DNA of 64,000 nucleotides, taken from NCBI RefSeq assembly GCF_965638725.1, contig NC_134950.1, forward strand, positions 133,811,636-133,875,635, written 5' to 3'. How positions within the stretch are numbered: the first letter of the stretch is position 1; each line of letters starts with the position of its first letter. The stretch is from Aptenodytes patagonicus (Eukaryota; Chordata; Aves; Sphenisciformes; Spheniscidae). Below, piece by piece: positions 13,197 to 24,976 of the stretch. The notes under the pieces are model-generated. The model saw only the letters and a program-made list of their open reading frames with translations, was not told the DNA's origin and did not search any database. The translations under genes and the position numbers were made by a program.

Positions 13197-16100
13197 GTAA
13201 GCAGTAGTGCAGACCTATCGTATTTCCTGCTGAGGTAGTCGCGGGGGGGAAGCGTCTAAAATCAATTTGTACCTTTCTTGTTCAATAGACTTTTCACATT
13301 TATTTCTGTGGTATTTTAGCAGAGTACATATTTTATTCACTGGTTTCCTCTAAAGCACAGCCAAGTTACCAGTTTTACAAAGGATGTAGCCTTTTGCATC
13401 CCTGTCTGTCAAGAGAGATTACATATAGTGACTCTTTTGCTTTACACATTTTAACTAGCTTTCTATTATTTAGACAAATTAACTGCAGAATGCAGGAGAT
13501 ACTACCAGCAAAATAATCTCTTGGGTCCCTTTCTGAGACACTAAATAAAAAGCTTCTGCCCATCAGTGCCAGAATTAATTCCTTCTGCTTAACTGCTAGA
13601 GACTGCCTCTCCTTTAGTGAGACTGTGCCCACGGAGGGTACTTTTCCTGGTAAAGGTGATATGCGGAAGGTGGTGGTTAACGTTTTGCAAGTCAGAGGTC
13701 ACCTCGGGAAGGCAGAGCCTCGGGGAAATTCTGGCATCGTTCTGTCCTGGGTCTGAGTCCCCATGACCCGTCTACACAGCCGTCAGTGTGTCTGGCCCCG
13801 TGTGCAGGGCTTGCATCCCTCTGTGTGACATGCTGTGAAACAATTCCCCCCCCCCCCCCCCTTTTTTAGTTACTCTCCATCATGAAAAATTTTTGTCTGT
13901 TTATGGGAATGAAACATCTCTAACTTTGAACCTTGAGCTGGCTGGTATAGAACATGCCGTGATTTTGCGAGGAGAGGAGTATTGCTTCACGTGAACCGGT
14001 GCAGGGACAGATAAAATTGTTTTGAGCAGCTTGGACTTCAGTATGGTATTCTATAGTCATTGAAATTTGGGAACAGAAATAGCATGTTAGCATAGTTCCT
14101 CCAAATCATTTTCTGAAGTTTTTGCATGAAGTACTGGAAAATTCAACCACTGACCTATACCCTAGAAAAAGCAGTGGTGGTTGGGTTGGTTTTATACTAG
14201 TTTTATTTTATGGCTTTTCCTTTAAATAACTGAAAAGTAGGGACTTAAAAGAGAACAGAAATATGAAAGAGAAATATAGGAAGACCAATAACATTTGAGA
14301 TAAAACAGTTGTGACAAGAATGAATAAACTGTGCATGAAATAGTGTAGTAGACAAAAACACGTTTCGGTGATGCTGCAGCTGCTCTGAACGGCAGCAGCT
14401 CCCATAGCAGCGAATCACAAGACTGGGACTCCTATACAGATCAGTTAATACTGACAATACTTACTTAAAACATGAGCAAGAAAGCAGCGTGCTTATTTCT
14501 TAGTGACGTACAAGTCTTTTTTTGCAGAGATTAGCCTTAACTATGTAATGTTTATTCTCTTCAGTTACAGGAAAAACTGAACAGCACCTCCAGGGGCAGG
14601 GCAGAGGGAAAGATGTTTTCAGACTATTTGCAAGTATTACTTTGCAGATGTACCCACATTATTCAAGATTAATACTTTTCTGGTGTGTGGTAGAAGCTGT
14701 GCCAGATGAAGGGTATAGTATAAAAGCTAAATCCCTAGCTCAGGAAACAAACAAGCCGTGGTGATTGTTAGAAGTCACTGTGCCCACAGGGCATCTATGC
14801 ATTGCAGAAAACATGCACTTAATGGCAAAGGCTAGGAGGAGAACCCTGTAATTTGCTATATCCTGTCTGTTCTCTGTTTGACTGCCAGCCCTCTGTCTTT
14901 TTATTGCCCAAATAAGCAAGCTGTTTCTGCCTGCTTCTGCTATCTCACTACCTTCATCTCAAATGCATGAGGACTGTCTAAGGGATATCTTGTACACCAT
15001 TAATGTTAGAACAGTTGGACAGGGAACAAATTAACAACCTTTAGAGAGGCTGACAGACAGAGAGCAGCAGCAAATAAAAAGTACCGTATTTTCCTAAGAG
15101 ACTCACCTCTGTTTAGTCCTGATAGGAAAATACATTTCCTTAAACTCTGCCTCACCTCGTTTCTCTTTTCTGTGGACTCTGTTTCCTCCCTTTTTTCTTT
15201 TCAGCCTAATTTTTTTTCTTTTCGCATTTTTATCTTTGTTTCCTTCCTTTTAGCTTTGTGTCAGCTGTGTTTCTTGTTTCCTCTTCATCTTCCTTCTGCT
15301 TAACCCCCTCCTCTGATGAATTATTTGCGGAATCTGGGTAGGGAGTCCTGTGATCAAAGCACGAGGATTTTCTGGTGGGTACTGAATAATCACAGTCAGG
15401 GCTGTAAAACAATTAGAGAGCTCCAAACAGGAACACGGACATGCACATACAGTAATTGCCAGGCTCACTTTACGGCTGAGAAAGGATGCATTCCTTTAGG
15501 GAGCGAGGAGGAAAGGAGAATATACACAGTTTTCTTTTGTCTGGCCTTAGGTGACGTACGTTTGAGAAGCAGAAATGTTATTTTTAGATGTGTTATTTGT
15601 ATTACAGTACAGCTTAAAGGGCCCAGTAGGGATGGGGCTCCTTTTTGCAAACAATGTACAAGGATAAAAGATGGCCTCTGCGCTGAGAAGTCATTATGGA
15701 AAGGTAAATAAGACAAAAATGAGTACAACAAATACTCCCAAGGAATGGGCTGGGGCGGACAGTGGAAACTGTAACGAGAACATGTTTATACACAAGCCCA
15801 GATGAATATCAGAAGACCCTACTGGCCTCCTGCCCAGCTGCTATCTCTTGGTGGTTTCCCATAGGCAGTGCAGTAGAAGTGAGTCATAAACATTTAGTTG
15901 TTCTTCAGGAACTTTATGGGTTTTTAAGAAATAAAATTGCTTGCTTACAATATGTATTGGTACTCTATATAGTATGGCACAGATTTTCTGGAGGAGCCGA
16001 AGATTTGGGGGGGGAGGGGATTTTAATGACATGTAAATTTGTTTGTGCGGTAGTCAGAAACAGCTAAATGAATCTGGAGCACACTGTCTTCTAGATGCTT

Positions 16101-19100
16101 AAAACACAAGCCTCTCAACTAATTTCTGAAGCTTGCTTTCTTCTTATTATGGTTACTGACCTAGAGAACAAATTATAAGTATTTTATAGTTTGCCATTTA
16201 TGGATTTTTTTTTCTTCATACGATTTGTATTTGATGCCTTAAATTTGATTTTTAGAAAATCATCTGCATGATTCAAAGGAACCCAAAGATCTTAGCCTTG
16301 TTTCTGTGGAGTTCAGCCTGACCAGATTTTGGATTTACATCCACGTTTAGATGCCCTGTCCAGAAGTGTGCGGGTATTGAGTAGTTAACATGCTTTGCAA
16401 AATGCCACCTGTAGGAGCTAAAGTGTGGATCTATGAAGGTGGCAATTAGTTTTCCTTTTATTCAGTACCACCTATGTGTGCCAGTTATTTGGTCTCTAGC
16501 TCTGGAGAAGGACATTCAAAATGTGTGTATGATGTAGATAAACTTATTCAGGCAACTTCCAAAGAGCAAATGAAGTTTGATACATAACAGATAGATACAA
16601 AAAACCCCCACAAATAATGCATATATACTATTATAGAGAAAACCCTAGAGTATTTGTCATAATTTTTCTAGTTTGTGCGAATACAATAATAGAAGAATAA
16701 TGTATTTCCATGCATACAAAATGTAGCTTACATGCATGACTGCTTTTTGGCCTTGGGCACGAGGAGAAGTGGTACCTTCCAAGAATGCCGAGGCATTGGG
16801 CTTGTCTTTCTGGCAGGTAATGGGACGAGGGTCCTAGGCCTGTCGGGTGGGGCAAACCCCCGGGAAGGCTGATCTAAGAGCAGTGAGACTTGGCAGAGCT
16901 TTGGGAGGAAGAATATTGAAGTGAGAGAGGGGAAAAAGGGAATTTACTTGAAAGAAAGGAGCAAGCCAGAGCTTGCAAGCTGAGCAAAGAGGAACTGGAC
17001 CCACAAAGAAAACTTCAGGAGGTACAAAAACATACATGAATGTCCAAGAAATCCTCCCAAACCATCCTTGACGTCTCTTCCTACTTGAAGGGGGTGGCAA
17101 GCTCTCTGCAGTCTAGTGGCTTCGTGAGTACTGCCGTGCAAGGGGCCCTGCCCAGCAAGTGTCCTTGTGTCCGTGCAAACCAGGTAGTGCCAGTCTAAAC
17201 TTCTCTATCTCCTCCTGATCTGGTCCCAGGTTAATAATTGTTTCCTCCCGTTTAAGATTTTGGAGTGCCCTTCTATACTGCCATCTTCTTCCTCAATCAT
17301 TTGTGAGAGTAAATAATGAGCAACCTAAGTAACCAGAGCAATAAAAGTGATGTATGAGTTTGGCAGTGGGTTTTGCCATACCTCGACAAACTCGGCCCAG
17401 ACGTACAACAAAGTGTTTACATTACAGCAGTGGAAAAAGTGCTGAAGAGTCAACTGTAATTCTAACAACAGTTTTCTTTTAGACAGGAGTACAGGTCAAA
17501 TTTCATGTTATACTAGCTCCTCATACTCCACGTGGTTTACTATTTTTCAAACCTTCCATGGCCCAATTCATTCCACGTAGGTTTCTGGTTTAGCATTTCC
17601 TTAAATTTTTCTGCCTGAAAGTACTTTTCCCCCTTCATCAAAGCGCGTGGTGTACTTGAGGCTGAGTGGATCGTTAAAAAATCTGGATCAGGAGAAGAGT
17701 ACCATTGGCATGGCTATTTGATATTGGTGAGGATATTTGTGATTGCGGGTTTATGGTATCTGTAGCAATTGATACTAGTTTAAAAGTATCTTAAAGTGAT
17801 TTCTTACAAAAATTAAAAGTCTAAACAGGTTTCTGTAGTTTCCAAAATATATATAGGGTTTGGGAGTAGCTTTGTTTTTAAAATTCCACTGCAGTAGCAA
17901 GAGTTTAGCAGGTCACCCCTGGATTTTCTCTTCTTTGAAGGCGCAGGTCCTTAACGGTACTTTAGGTGTTGACAGATGCCTTATGACAGTCCTCATGACA
18001 TCCAGTGACATTCCCGGCCTCCCTGCCTCAGTGGTCCTGCGGGTGCTGAAGGTTGTAACTGCATGCAAAAGCATCTAAAAGCTGCCTCAGGATCTCGGAT
18101 AACTTGCAGGGAATTCACTTGGCTGCTCTTGAGGATGATTTGTAGCTTTGATGTGCTCTTGTCTGTCTTGGTGGTACGGCATTCTACCTCCTCTGAATAC
18201 TCTTCACCCAGAAGTAACCTGCCCTAAAGGCTCGTATTCGTATGTCTGGTTTGTCTTGGAGACTGAAGATTCTCGTCTCCCACATCTCAGACGACAACTG
18301 TGTTGTCCGGTATTTTTAAGGATGTAAAGGACAATTTGGGGCTGGACTTGGGACTTCAAGCGAGGATTCAGTGCCTGGATGCTCTAGAGGAGAGAAGCAT
18401 GAATTTGTGGGCAAAGCAGTTGCTTGGAGTCTTGCACCGTACCCTTTTTCCAGGGTGGATATTTTAGGCTAAGTTTTTCTTTCCTAAAGGATTGCCACAA
18501 ATCATCCAGACACCCAGGCTGCCCCGAAATGCCACTTCAGCGGTACAGACTCCACTGGGCATTACGAGTTCTGACGAGAGCAGTACCACGCTCAACTTTA
18601 TGATTGAAACCGGAGAACTGTTTTTGCTTAAAGATTTAAAATACACTGCTGCCGTGGCACAGCTAACGTGTCATAAATAACGACCAGCATTTTACATTGT
18701 AAGGTGAGAACACCGTAGCTATCTGGGAGACGGGGCGGTTTCTCTCGCAGTTACACTCCTCCCTACTTCCCCGATGGGAGCAGTGAGTTCCTTATCCTTC
18801 TTTTGCTTGCTGTTGTGAGCTGTGGTTAGAGCAGGGCAGTGGAGGGCAGCACGCAGGGGGACTGTCTCTCTCAGGAGTGGGACGTAACACTTGAGATTCT
18901 GACTCAGAAGAAGTCGGAGGAGGCGGTAGGGGAGGAGAAAGGGAGGTGTTGGCCCGAGAGTGGTATTGAAGGTGTTAACCTCGTGCCTCTCTGGGGTTTG
19001 CGTTCTGATGTATATAGAGTCTTCCGAAGTTTTAGGAGTTGTAGCTCTGTTCTGTTAACTGAAGGCTTTTTCTTTTTCCCCTTTTTTTTTAAACAAATTT

Positions 19101-20565
19101 TCTAACTTGTCTAATCGCTGTGAGTTCCAAGCTGGAGCTTCCTCTTACTGTAAGCTGCACGTTGATAAAACTAAACTTGCTGCTTAAAAAGAGCCAAGGG
19201 GACTTTTGTTATGTGTAACACCAGGCAGTGGTTCAGCAAAGACAAAATCCCTGAAACTTTAATTTAGTGGGTTAATTAATATCCATGCTGTTAATTGATT
19301 TTGTCTTTTTTTTAATAGTTTAAAAAAAACCCTGAGATACATATCTGGAAACTTTAGAGAGGACACAGTAGAGCCTCGGAGCTGTGCCTCTGTCACAAAT
19401 TGTCTTGGCATCTTTTTTCTTCCTAGGAGAAGCTCTAATGAAAGACAGTTTGCCTTTTCTCATTTATCCAAAATCCAGGCTCTTTTAGTGGAAGCAGGTA
19501 AGAGAGACTCCAGTAAGATGAATCCTAGAGAAAGCGGTGTCACATACTAGTGAGACCACAACAGCTTCTTCCCCTTCTGCCAGGAAGAGGTGAAGAAGAG
19601 GACAGGGGTATGATTTTGATGTATGTTTAGTAAGGTTCTTGATTAATCTAGCAAAAGTGTTGCCTGTTTCCTGACTGTGCCAGTATAAGGGTAAGTGCGC
19701 TGTGGTGCTGGGTTTTTTGTTCTTTCTCCCCAGACTACAGTGGAGATGAGTTCTCTAGTTTTAGCTGTAGAATATTCCCAAACGATAGCTGTTTTGAAGG
19801 CGGCTTCTCTGGATTACTTTCCGAGTGCCCTGTGTAACTCTTCCAAAGTTAAAGCGTTCCCTGCAGTTAATTCTTGGAGACAATGTGTAAACTATCAATC
19901 AGAATTTGCTGGTGCCTAAAGATGTATCTAGAAACAATGACACAAAATGGAACAAACGCACCATGGGGGGGGGGGAGCTTCAGCTTTTTGAAGAAGCGTG
20001 GCTCGAGTCTTCATGCCAGTTCTTTGTTTGCTTGTTAAATGAACCTCTGAGTAAAATTTGTCAATGTTATACGAAGAAAAACATCTCTGTGTGAGCAAAG
20101 AACATCTCTGTGTGAGCCCACTAAATGGTACTTTTTGGAAAGTACGTTGGGAGATAAAAATCAGTATTACCCAGGTAGGCAAATTTCATGCATTAGAACC
20201 GCAGAGATTATTCTCCTTCTTGTCCCACCTCGTCTCTTGGAAGCCCAACACATGCGTAACACCTAGCGGGAGCTCCTAGCAACTTGTGTGATTTTGCCCG
20301 TGACGTTAATGGATTTTTGGTTTTTTAACAGGAAGCCGAGCCATTATCAGACCACTCGACCACTAACATTTTACTTTTTCACTCACAGAATGTGAACGGT
20401 ATAAAGTACCATGCCAAGAACGGCCACAGAACGCAAATCCGCGTCCGCAAACCATTCAAATGTCGCTGTGGAAAGAGTTACAAGACAGCTCAGGGCCTGC
20501 GGCACCACACAATCAATTTCCATCCCCCCGTGTCTGCTGAGATTATCAGGAAGATGCAGCAATAA
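13027..20565 (+). CDS. JAZF1: JAZF1, 3' half of coding sequence (two exons in window)
   Basis: JAZF1 (juxtaposed with another zinc finger 1, also TIP27) is a nuclear C2H2 zinc-finger protein of about 243 residues. It is known as a TR4/NR2C2 corepressor and NuA4/TIP60-associated factor with links to glucose and lipid metabolism; the human gene is fused to SUZ12 in endometrial stromal tumours. The window carries the last two coding exons, 13027-13196 and 20389-20565, encoding 114 full residues to the stop plus the end of a split glycine codon. The acidic block (EYDEEEVDYEESDSDES) and the terminal SAEIIRKMQQ match the vertebrate protein as I remember it almost residue for residue. Exons 1-3, with the first zinc finger and the S/T/P-rich segment, were not found here and should lie to the left. 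The near identity and clean splice sites make the identification very secure. Confidence 0.97.
13846..13861. repeat. 16-C homopolymer
   Basis: Sixteen consecutive C followed by six T in JAZF1 intron 4. Confidence 0.9.
20080..20117. repeat. Two-copy tandem duplication, 21-bp period
   Basis: AACATCTCTGTGTGAGC occurs at 20080-20096 and again at 20101-20117, about 270 bp before the last JAZF1 exon. A local slippage-type duplication. Confidence 0.9.
20389..20565 (+). CDS. JAZF1: JAZF1 exon 5 (terminal coding exon, end of zinc finger 2 and zinc finger 3)
   Basis: This exon encodes 58 codons followed by TAA at 20563-20565, starting in phase 0 after CTCACAG. The first 13 residues supply the histidine pair of zinc finger 2 (H8 and H13 of the exon), which gives C-x4-C-x12-H-x4-H across the junction. 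A basic linker (TQIRVRKP) leads into zinc finger 3, which has an unusually short C-x1-C knuckle (CRC), twelve residues, then H-x4-H. The protein ends in the conserved SAEIIRKMQQ. A longer frame on the + strand through 20411-20683 is an out-of-frame shadow of this exon. Confidence 0.97.
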   Translation, partial: NVNGIKYHAKNGHRTQIRVRKPFKCRCGKSYKTAQGLRHHTINFHPPVSAEIIRKMQQ

Positions 20566-22840
20566 CATGCTGGTCACAAATGTGCCAAGAAATCCTCACC
20601 AGCAGTTGCTGATTTTGAGAACAGCCACCTTTTTCAGGGGAAGCATTCAGCAACCCTTTCAAAAAATTAAATGCATGCTTTAAAATTTTCTGTAATTTTG
20701 GAATGATGTATCTTTGTAGAGTTAATGATTTTGTACATTTGCACATGTAATCATCATACCCATTTTCATTACTTTGAGATAAGGTGCTATAAAAGCTATA
20801 GGTTCTTCAGAACATTCTTCTCCAAAACGAGAAAAAAAATTAGGGGGGCGTTGCGTATTTAGTTGTACTGAAGTGTTGAACAGGAGTGAGAGGAGGAGCG
20901 CTTGGCACTGACATCCTTTCGAGATTGTAACGCGATGACGACTTTCAATGCATCTGTCAATGTGCGTGCAAAACCAAAACAATACCACCCTCGTCAAACT
21001 CTAGTTAACATGCCTTACATAATGGAGTTATCAGTGGAGTAGCAAGTCTTTTAGGTAATGGAAATATAAATAAGAAAGAATGTTTAACATAATATGCTAA
21101 AAATATTTTCATACTTAAATAACATACATAAAAAGGTGTGCTTGCTGTATTTTATATTATCCTGCGAATCTTTTTTTCCCCCCCCTCTGGAAATGCTGAA
21201 AATCTTGCCATTTGAACTAGTAAACAATCACTTTAGTGTTAGAAATTACTACTTTTTTTTTGTACGAGATGTCATCTTATGTTCATGCCCATCAAACTTT
21301 TGAGGACCAAGATCCCAGTCCAACTAAATACTTACCCCTGAGCTATCTGTTAGAAAGACACTTGGAAATACTTAAGTGCAAATTTGTGTGTGTGTGAGAA
21401 ACAATTATCTTCATCTCAGATGAAGTTTTAAAGCACTTTGTAGTTCTCTATTGCCAACAGATTTAATGTTTTATGTGTTGCCAATTCTTGCAACTACTGT
21501 ACGAGCATGTGCCTGTGGTTGCAAATAAAAATTAACAATTCTACGCATGGTTTGAGGAGGTCCATTATTTGTGCTAAGGGAGTTTCTAATGCCTCTCCCT
21601 CACGTTCATTGTATTTTGAGATTTTCTTTGTGCCTTTTTTTTTTTTGCTTCTGGTTGTAGGTCACTGCATTCCATTTGGAAGTGTCTGTTTAGCTTTACA
21701 ATTCATTTTGCTGACATATGAGCCTTACTGAAGATTAAGTGCTTCTTGCAGCAGATGGTCAGAGACTGACTTAAAACAAAAGCCAACATGAGAGCGCTTC
21801 GTGTCTGGACCATACCTGAACATTTGTTGCTTACCATCCTGCCTTGAGCGTTCTTCTCTCACAAGTGCTATTCTTGGCCCCGCCCCAGCCCCGAAACACT
21901 TCCTACAGGGTGAGGGTTAGGGAGGAACTCCCCACGTTAAACAGCAATCGCCTTTGCTCGGTTCCTGTTCTTCTAAGGGCAAAAGGCAGCTCAAATAAAG
22001 GAGGAATGAGCTTTCCCTCCCCCCCCCCAAAGCTTTAAAGGCAAACTTTGTCAGGATGACAATTAGCCATTCTCCAGCAGAGCGAAAGTCTCGTTAAAAC
22101 ACTTAGGAACCATCCTAATGACTAAGCGTTTAGAACACCCGAACTGAAACAAAACATCCCTTTTTCAAATCCTAGAGAGGCGACAGTGGTTGTATCGTAC
22201 AGTGCTGTCAGCTGGGTTTAAAGGATGATCCAGACATGAGTTACCGGCCCACAAGGGGCCCCAGGTGGCCGCTTCCTACTTTCCGCAGTTTGGCAACAGA
22301 TCTGGCCAACAGCTACGTTTTGGCTCTGCTCCTAGTGCAAGAAACGACAGGCTGGGTAAGTTCGTTCAACAGCTAAACAGTCGTAAAACGTCATTGTTGC
22401 ATGTAAATTCCTTTCAACTATGAAAATGGAATTCCAGTTTCTATTTACCTATTCATTGTGACAGTATTATTAAACAGGTAAAGATGGGACTATTTTGTTA
22501 TACTGTGTATAGTGAATGTATTGTACTGTGTCTGTGAAAAGTGTGCTTTAAATTATATTTTCATATGTTTTGTTGGGGACAAAGTACTTTAAGTTTGAAA
22601 GTGACAGAGGTTTGTTTTAGAACTGAAGGCAACTTAAAGAATTCCTGTCAAGAAAGCTGCTTATAAATGTAAATCAAATCACATTTAAAATAAACTGCCT
22701 CTGACCTAAAAAGACTGCTCTTTACTCGTTACTAACCTGAAGAGTTCAGTTCTTGGGCTGTATGTACTCTTCTATTTGGGTATTTTACTTTGGTATCATC
22801 AAACTCTGTATTCAATAAACACCTGAAGCACTACCCCATT
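20566..22840 (+). other. JAZF1: JAZF1 3' untranslated region
   Basis: Non-coding sequence follows the JAZF1 stop. Candidate poly(A) signals AATAAA occur at 21524-21529, 21994-21999, 22689-22694 and 22814-22819. The last two would give a 3' UTR of roughly 2.1-2.25 kb, close to the length I recall for the human gene. Multiple signals leave room for alternative polyadenylation. The right edge is set about 20 nt past the last signal and is an inference. Frames inside this region (for example 21844-22038) have no coding support. Confidence 0.7.
22814..22819 (+). terminator. JAZF1: Candidate distal poly(A) signal of JAZF1
   Basis: Canonical AATAAA in the context TTCAATAAACACC. It is the most distal + strand AATAAA before the TAX1BP1 3' end. 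An alternative AATAAA lies 125 nt upstream at 22689. Which one is used cannot be read from the sequence. Confidence 0.55.
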
Positions 22841-23765
22841 AATGCCCAAAATGACACAGAATGCTACAGCCTGGAGAAACAAACAAACAAACAAACAGGA
22901 GTATTTTGACTTCATCAGTCAAAAGGACGTCAGATTTCACAGGCTCTTTCCTTCCACCATGGCAAGAGGGCTCAGGTTACCAGATAAAATTGGTACGGAT
23001 GCTACAGAAGCCCCCTTTTATGGGTAGGACAGGGGTTACCTTTCTTCTAAAGGTTTATCAGAAATGAAGTGGCTGTCACTATGAAAAGAGAAATCATTGA
23101 AATTTTAAAATTCAGCCAGGCTGTGGTAGAGGCATTTGGCTTCTGTCACGTACCCACAGACTCACTGGGTGGGTGATTTTAAGCAGCCATGTCAGGGTGG
23201 CTATTTAACCGGGAAGCTTTTTAAGTAATTCCCCATATATACACACATCTAAGAGAAGTCCCTGCTTTGGCACAATCGGCTTTTGAGGTTGTCCTGCCTG
23301 TGTGAGATGCCAACCTCTGAGACTTCCTAAGTCTTTAGTAATACAATAACTACTAATATTTTGGTTTTATAGCCTGTTCTAACTGTTCTCATATGCTGTC
23401 GAGTTACGGTAAGAAAAAAAAATTGCCACAATATTCTTTTGGAAATTGCCATTTCCATGCCTTACCTCAGACCATCTCTTGACATGAAGTTCACAGTTCA
23501 AAAAAAAAGAATAATCTCAGACTTAAAATGGACCACGGGGACTGATGTAGTAGCTGCTGCCCAAGCCACTGCGATTTATCCATGCCATCCAGCTTTTAAT
23601 AAATCCTGCCCTGAACAGGATATTGCACGTGTTCAGGAGAGAACTGCAGCCAACAGAAGCTACTCAAAACCTTAATCCCCGAGTCTCTCTCTCAAACGAA
23701 GACCATAAATAGATGTGAGCAACAGTTTCTCTGTCATACAAAGCTGAAACATCGTTTACTGTAAC
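22841..23765. other. Intergenic gap between the convergent 3' ends of JAZF1 and TAX1BP1
   Basis: About 0.9 kb separates the likely cleavage sites of two genes transcribed toward each other. It contains an (AAAC)5 microsatellite at 22877-22896 and no recognisable gene. Short frames here (22842-23067, 23439-23675) have no homology that I recognise. The borders depend on which poly(A) signals are used. Confidence 0.6.
22877..22896. repeat. (AAAC)5 microsatellite
   Basis: Five perfect AAAC units lie just downstream of the JAZF1 distal poly(A) signal. This is simple-sequence repeat and a likely length polymorphism. Confidence 0.9.
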
Positions 23766-24774
23766 TATGTACAGCCTAAACTCTTGTTTTATTTCAAAAT
23801 GAGCAGCAGGAAAAAAGGACCACCGACTCCATGAATAATTTTGCTTTTAATGTAACAAGGCTGCTGTACAACAAGTGGAAAGCAAATTTACGTAATGCAG
23901 TTAAAGTAAATATAAAATGTTTAGATATACACACATGTTTTTACTTACTGGAAAGAAATACATGAAGTTAAAATGCAGAAGGTTTTAAAAGCCCTAAGCC
24001 AACAGAACACAATTCACTGTTGGGAAAATATAACAATATTTTCTACTGGATGCAACTGCAACATAACAGCAATGATTTCTCTTTTTAAACAATTACTTAT
24101 AGGCATTTAAGCAGAGCAGTTTCTTTCAACTCAAAAATACTGCCTTAAGGTACAACGTACCTAATTCAGCATTATCCCTTAAGGCAAACGTTCTATATGT
24201 AAAACTGAAGTATTTGCCACTCCTTTTGTTGCAAGCATGTAATCTCACAGTACATGCATCTACATTTCAGAAATGTACTAGAAAACTATATTTTCATAGG
24301 GTAAGTAACATAACTTTCCGATTTAACTGTTACTCAAAGAAAAACTACACAAATTTGCTAGGAGAAACATCTGTTTATTACATTTTTAATCATGCCTCAG
24401 TTACCGCGGTCCAGAGAAACCCGAGGTGTTTTGGTGGCATTTTTATGTAGCTGAAGAGCATCGTGAAGCTGGTCTCATTTTTTCTGAGGCCAAGTCATTC
24501 CCGTGTCCTTACAAATTCCACTAAGTAGGGGAATAAATAGCTACATACACGACAAGGTGGGGTTTTGCGGGGTTTTTTTTTTTAGTATAAGGTTAGGTAG
24601 AGAGAAAAGATAACCCAATAGCAGCTTACAGCCGCGATTTATCACGGCTCCCATTAGAGTACGTTAGCTTTTAATCAGAAGTTTGCACTGTTACAGAAAA
24701 GCTGCACTGCTGCTGTTCCGTAGGTGGACCACTCAAAGTTGTGGGGTTTTAAGCTACGCTGCAAAACAAAGTAT
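23766..24774 (-). other. TAX1BP1: TAX1BP1 3' untranslated region
   Basis: Non-coding sequence follows the TAX1BP1 stop on the - strand. AATAAA signals read on the - strand lie at 24374-24379 and 23788-23793, and an ATTAAA lies at 23846-23851. They predict 3' UTRs of about 0.4 and 1.0 kb. The longer one fits the human length as I recall it. The left border is an estimate. Confidence 0.65.
23788..23793 (-). terminator. TAX1BP1: Candidate distal poly(A) signal of TAX1BP1
   Basis: The plus strand reads TTTATT, which is AATAAA on the transcribed strand, within GAAATAAAACAAG. It is preceded 55 nt upstream (- strand) by an ATTAAA variant. A proximal AATAAA at 24374-24379 could give a short UTR form. 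Confidence 0.5.
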
Positions 24775-24976
24775 TTAATCAAAATTTAATACGTTCTGAT
24801 CAAAGTGCGTCTGAACATGCCTCTCAAACCCTTGCTGATCATAGTCAGGCGGGAACTGCTCACTGCACATGGGGCACACCTTCCAGTGACTCTCAACGTG
24901 TTCCTCAAACTTGCTCTGATCGTAGTTGGGTGGAAACATCACATCGCAAAGCGGGCATTTCTTGTGCACGTCAAAA
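24775..24976 (-). CDS. TAX1BP1: TAX1BP1 terminal exon: two UBZ zinc fingers
   Basis: The acceptor is CCTCTGGCAG. The first base completes a serine codon, then 66 codons and TAA (24775-24777) follow. Two tandem ubiquitin-binding C2H2 fingers are visible. Finger 1 has CPLC then H-x3-H (exon residues 7, 10, 26, 30). Finger 2 has CPMC then H-x3-H (34, 37, 53, 57). Each contains a PPxY motif (PPNY and PPDY). In the human protein these motifs are reported to engage ITCH WW domains, and the fingers bind ubiquitin and myosin VI. The C-terminus is NVLNFD. One difference from human, from memory, is Gly at 24829-24831 where human has Val in finger 2. Confidence 0.97.

Larger units (their letters stand above)
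13197..20388 (+). other. JAZF1: JAZF1 intron 4 (7,192 bp)
   Basis: The intron runs from GTAAGC at 13197 to CTCACAG ending at 20388 and is in phase 0. I see no additional exon. It contains 16 C in a row (13846-13861) followed by T, 11 G in a row (19965-19975), and a short tandem duplication of a 17-nt unit (20080-20117). Several AT-rich stretches look like possible conserved non-coding DNA, for example 19190-19320 with GGGTTAATTAATAT. Open frames such as 15316-15711 have no recognisable domain or splice context. Confidence 0.9.

Noticed and set aside
15316..15731. Overlapping frames of 131 (+) and 88 (-) codons in JAZF1 intron 4
   Set aside because: Overlap on both strands and no homology that I recognise. 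Not linked to JAZF1 splicing.
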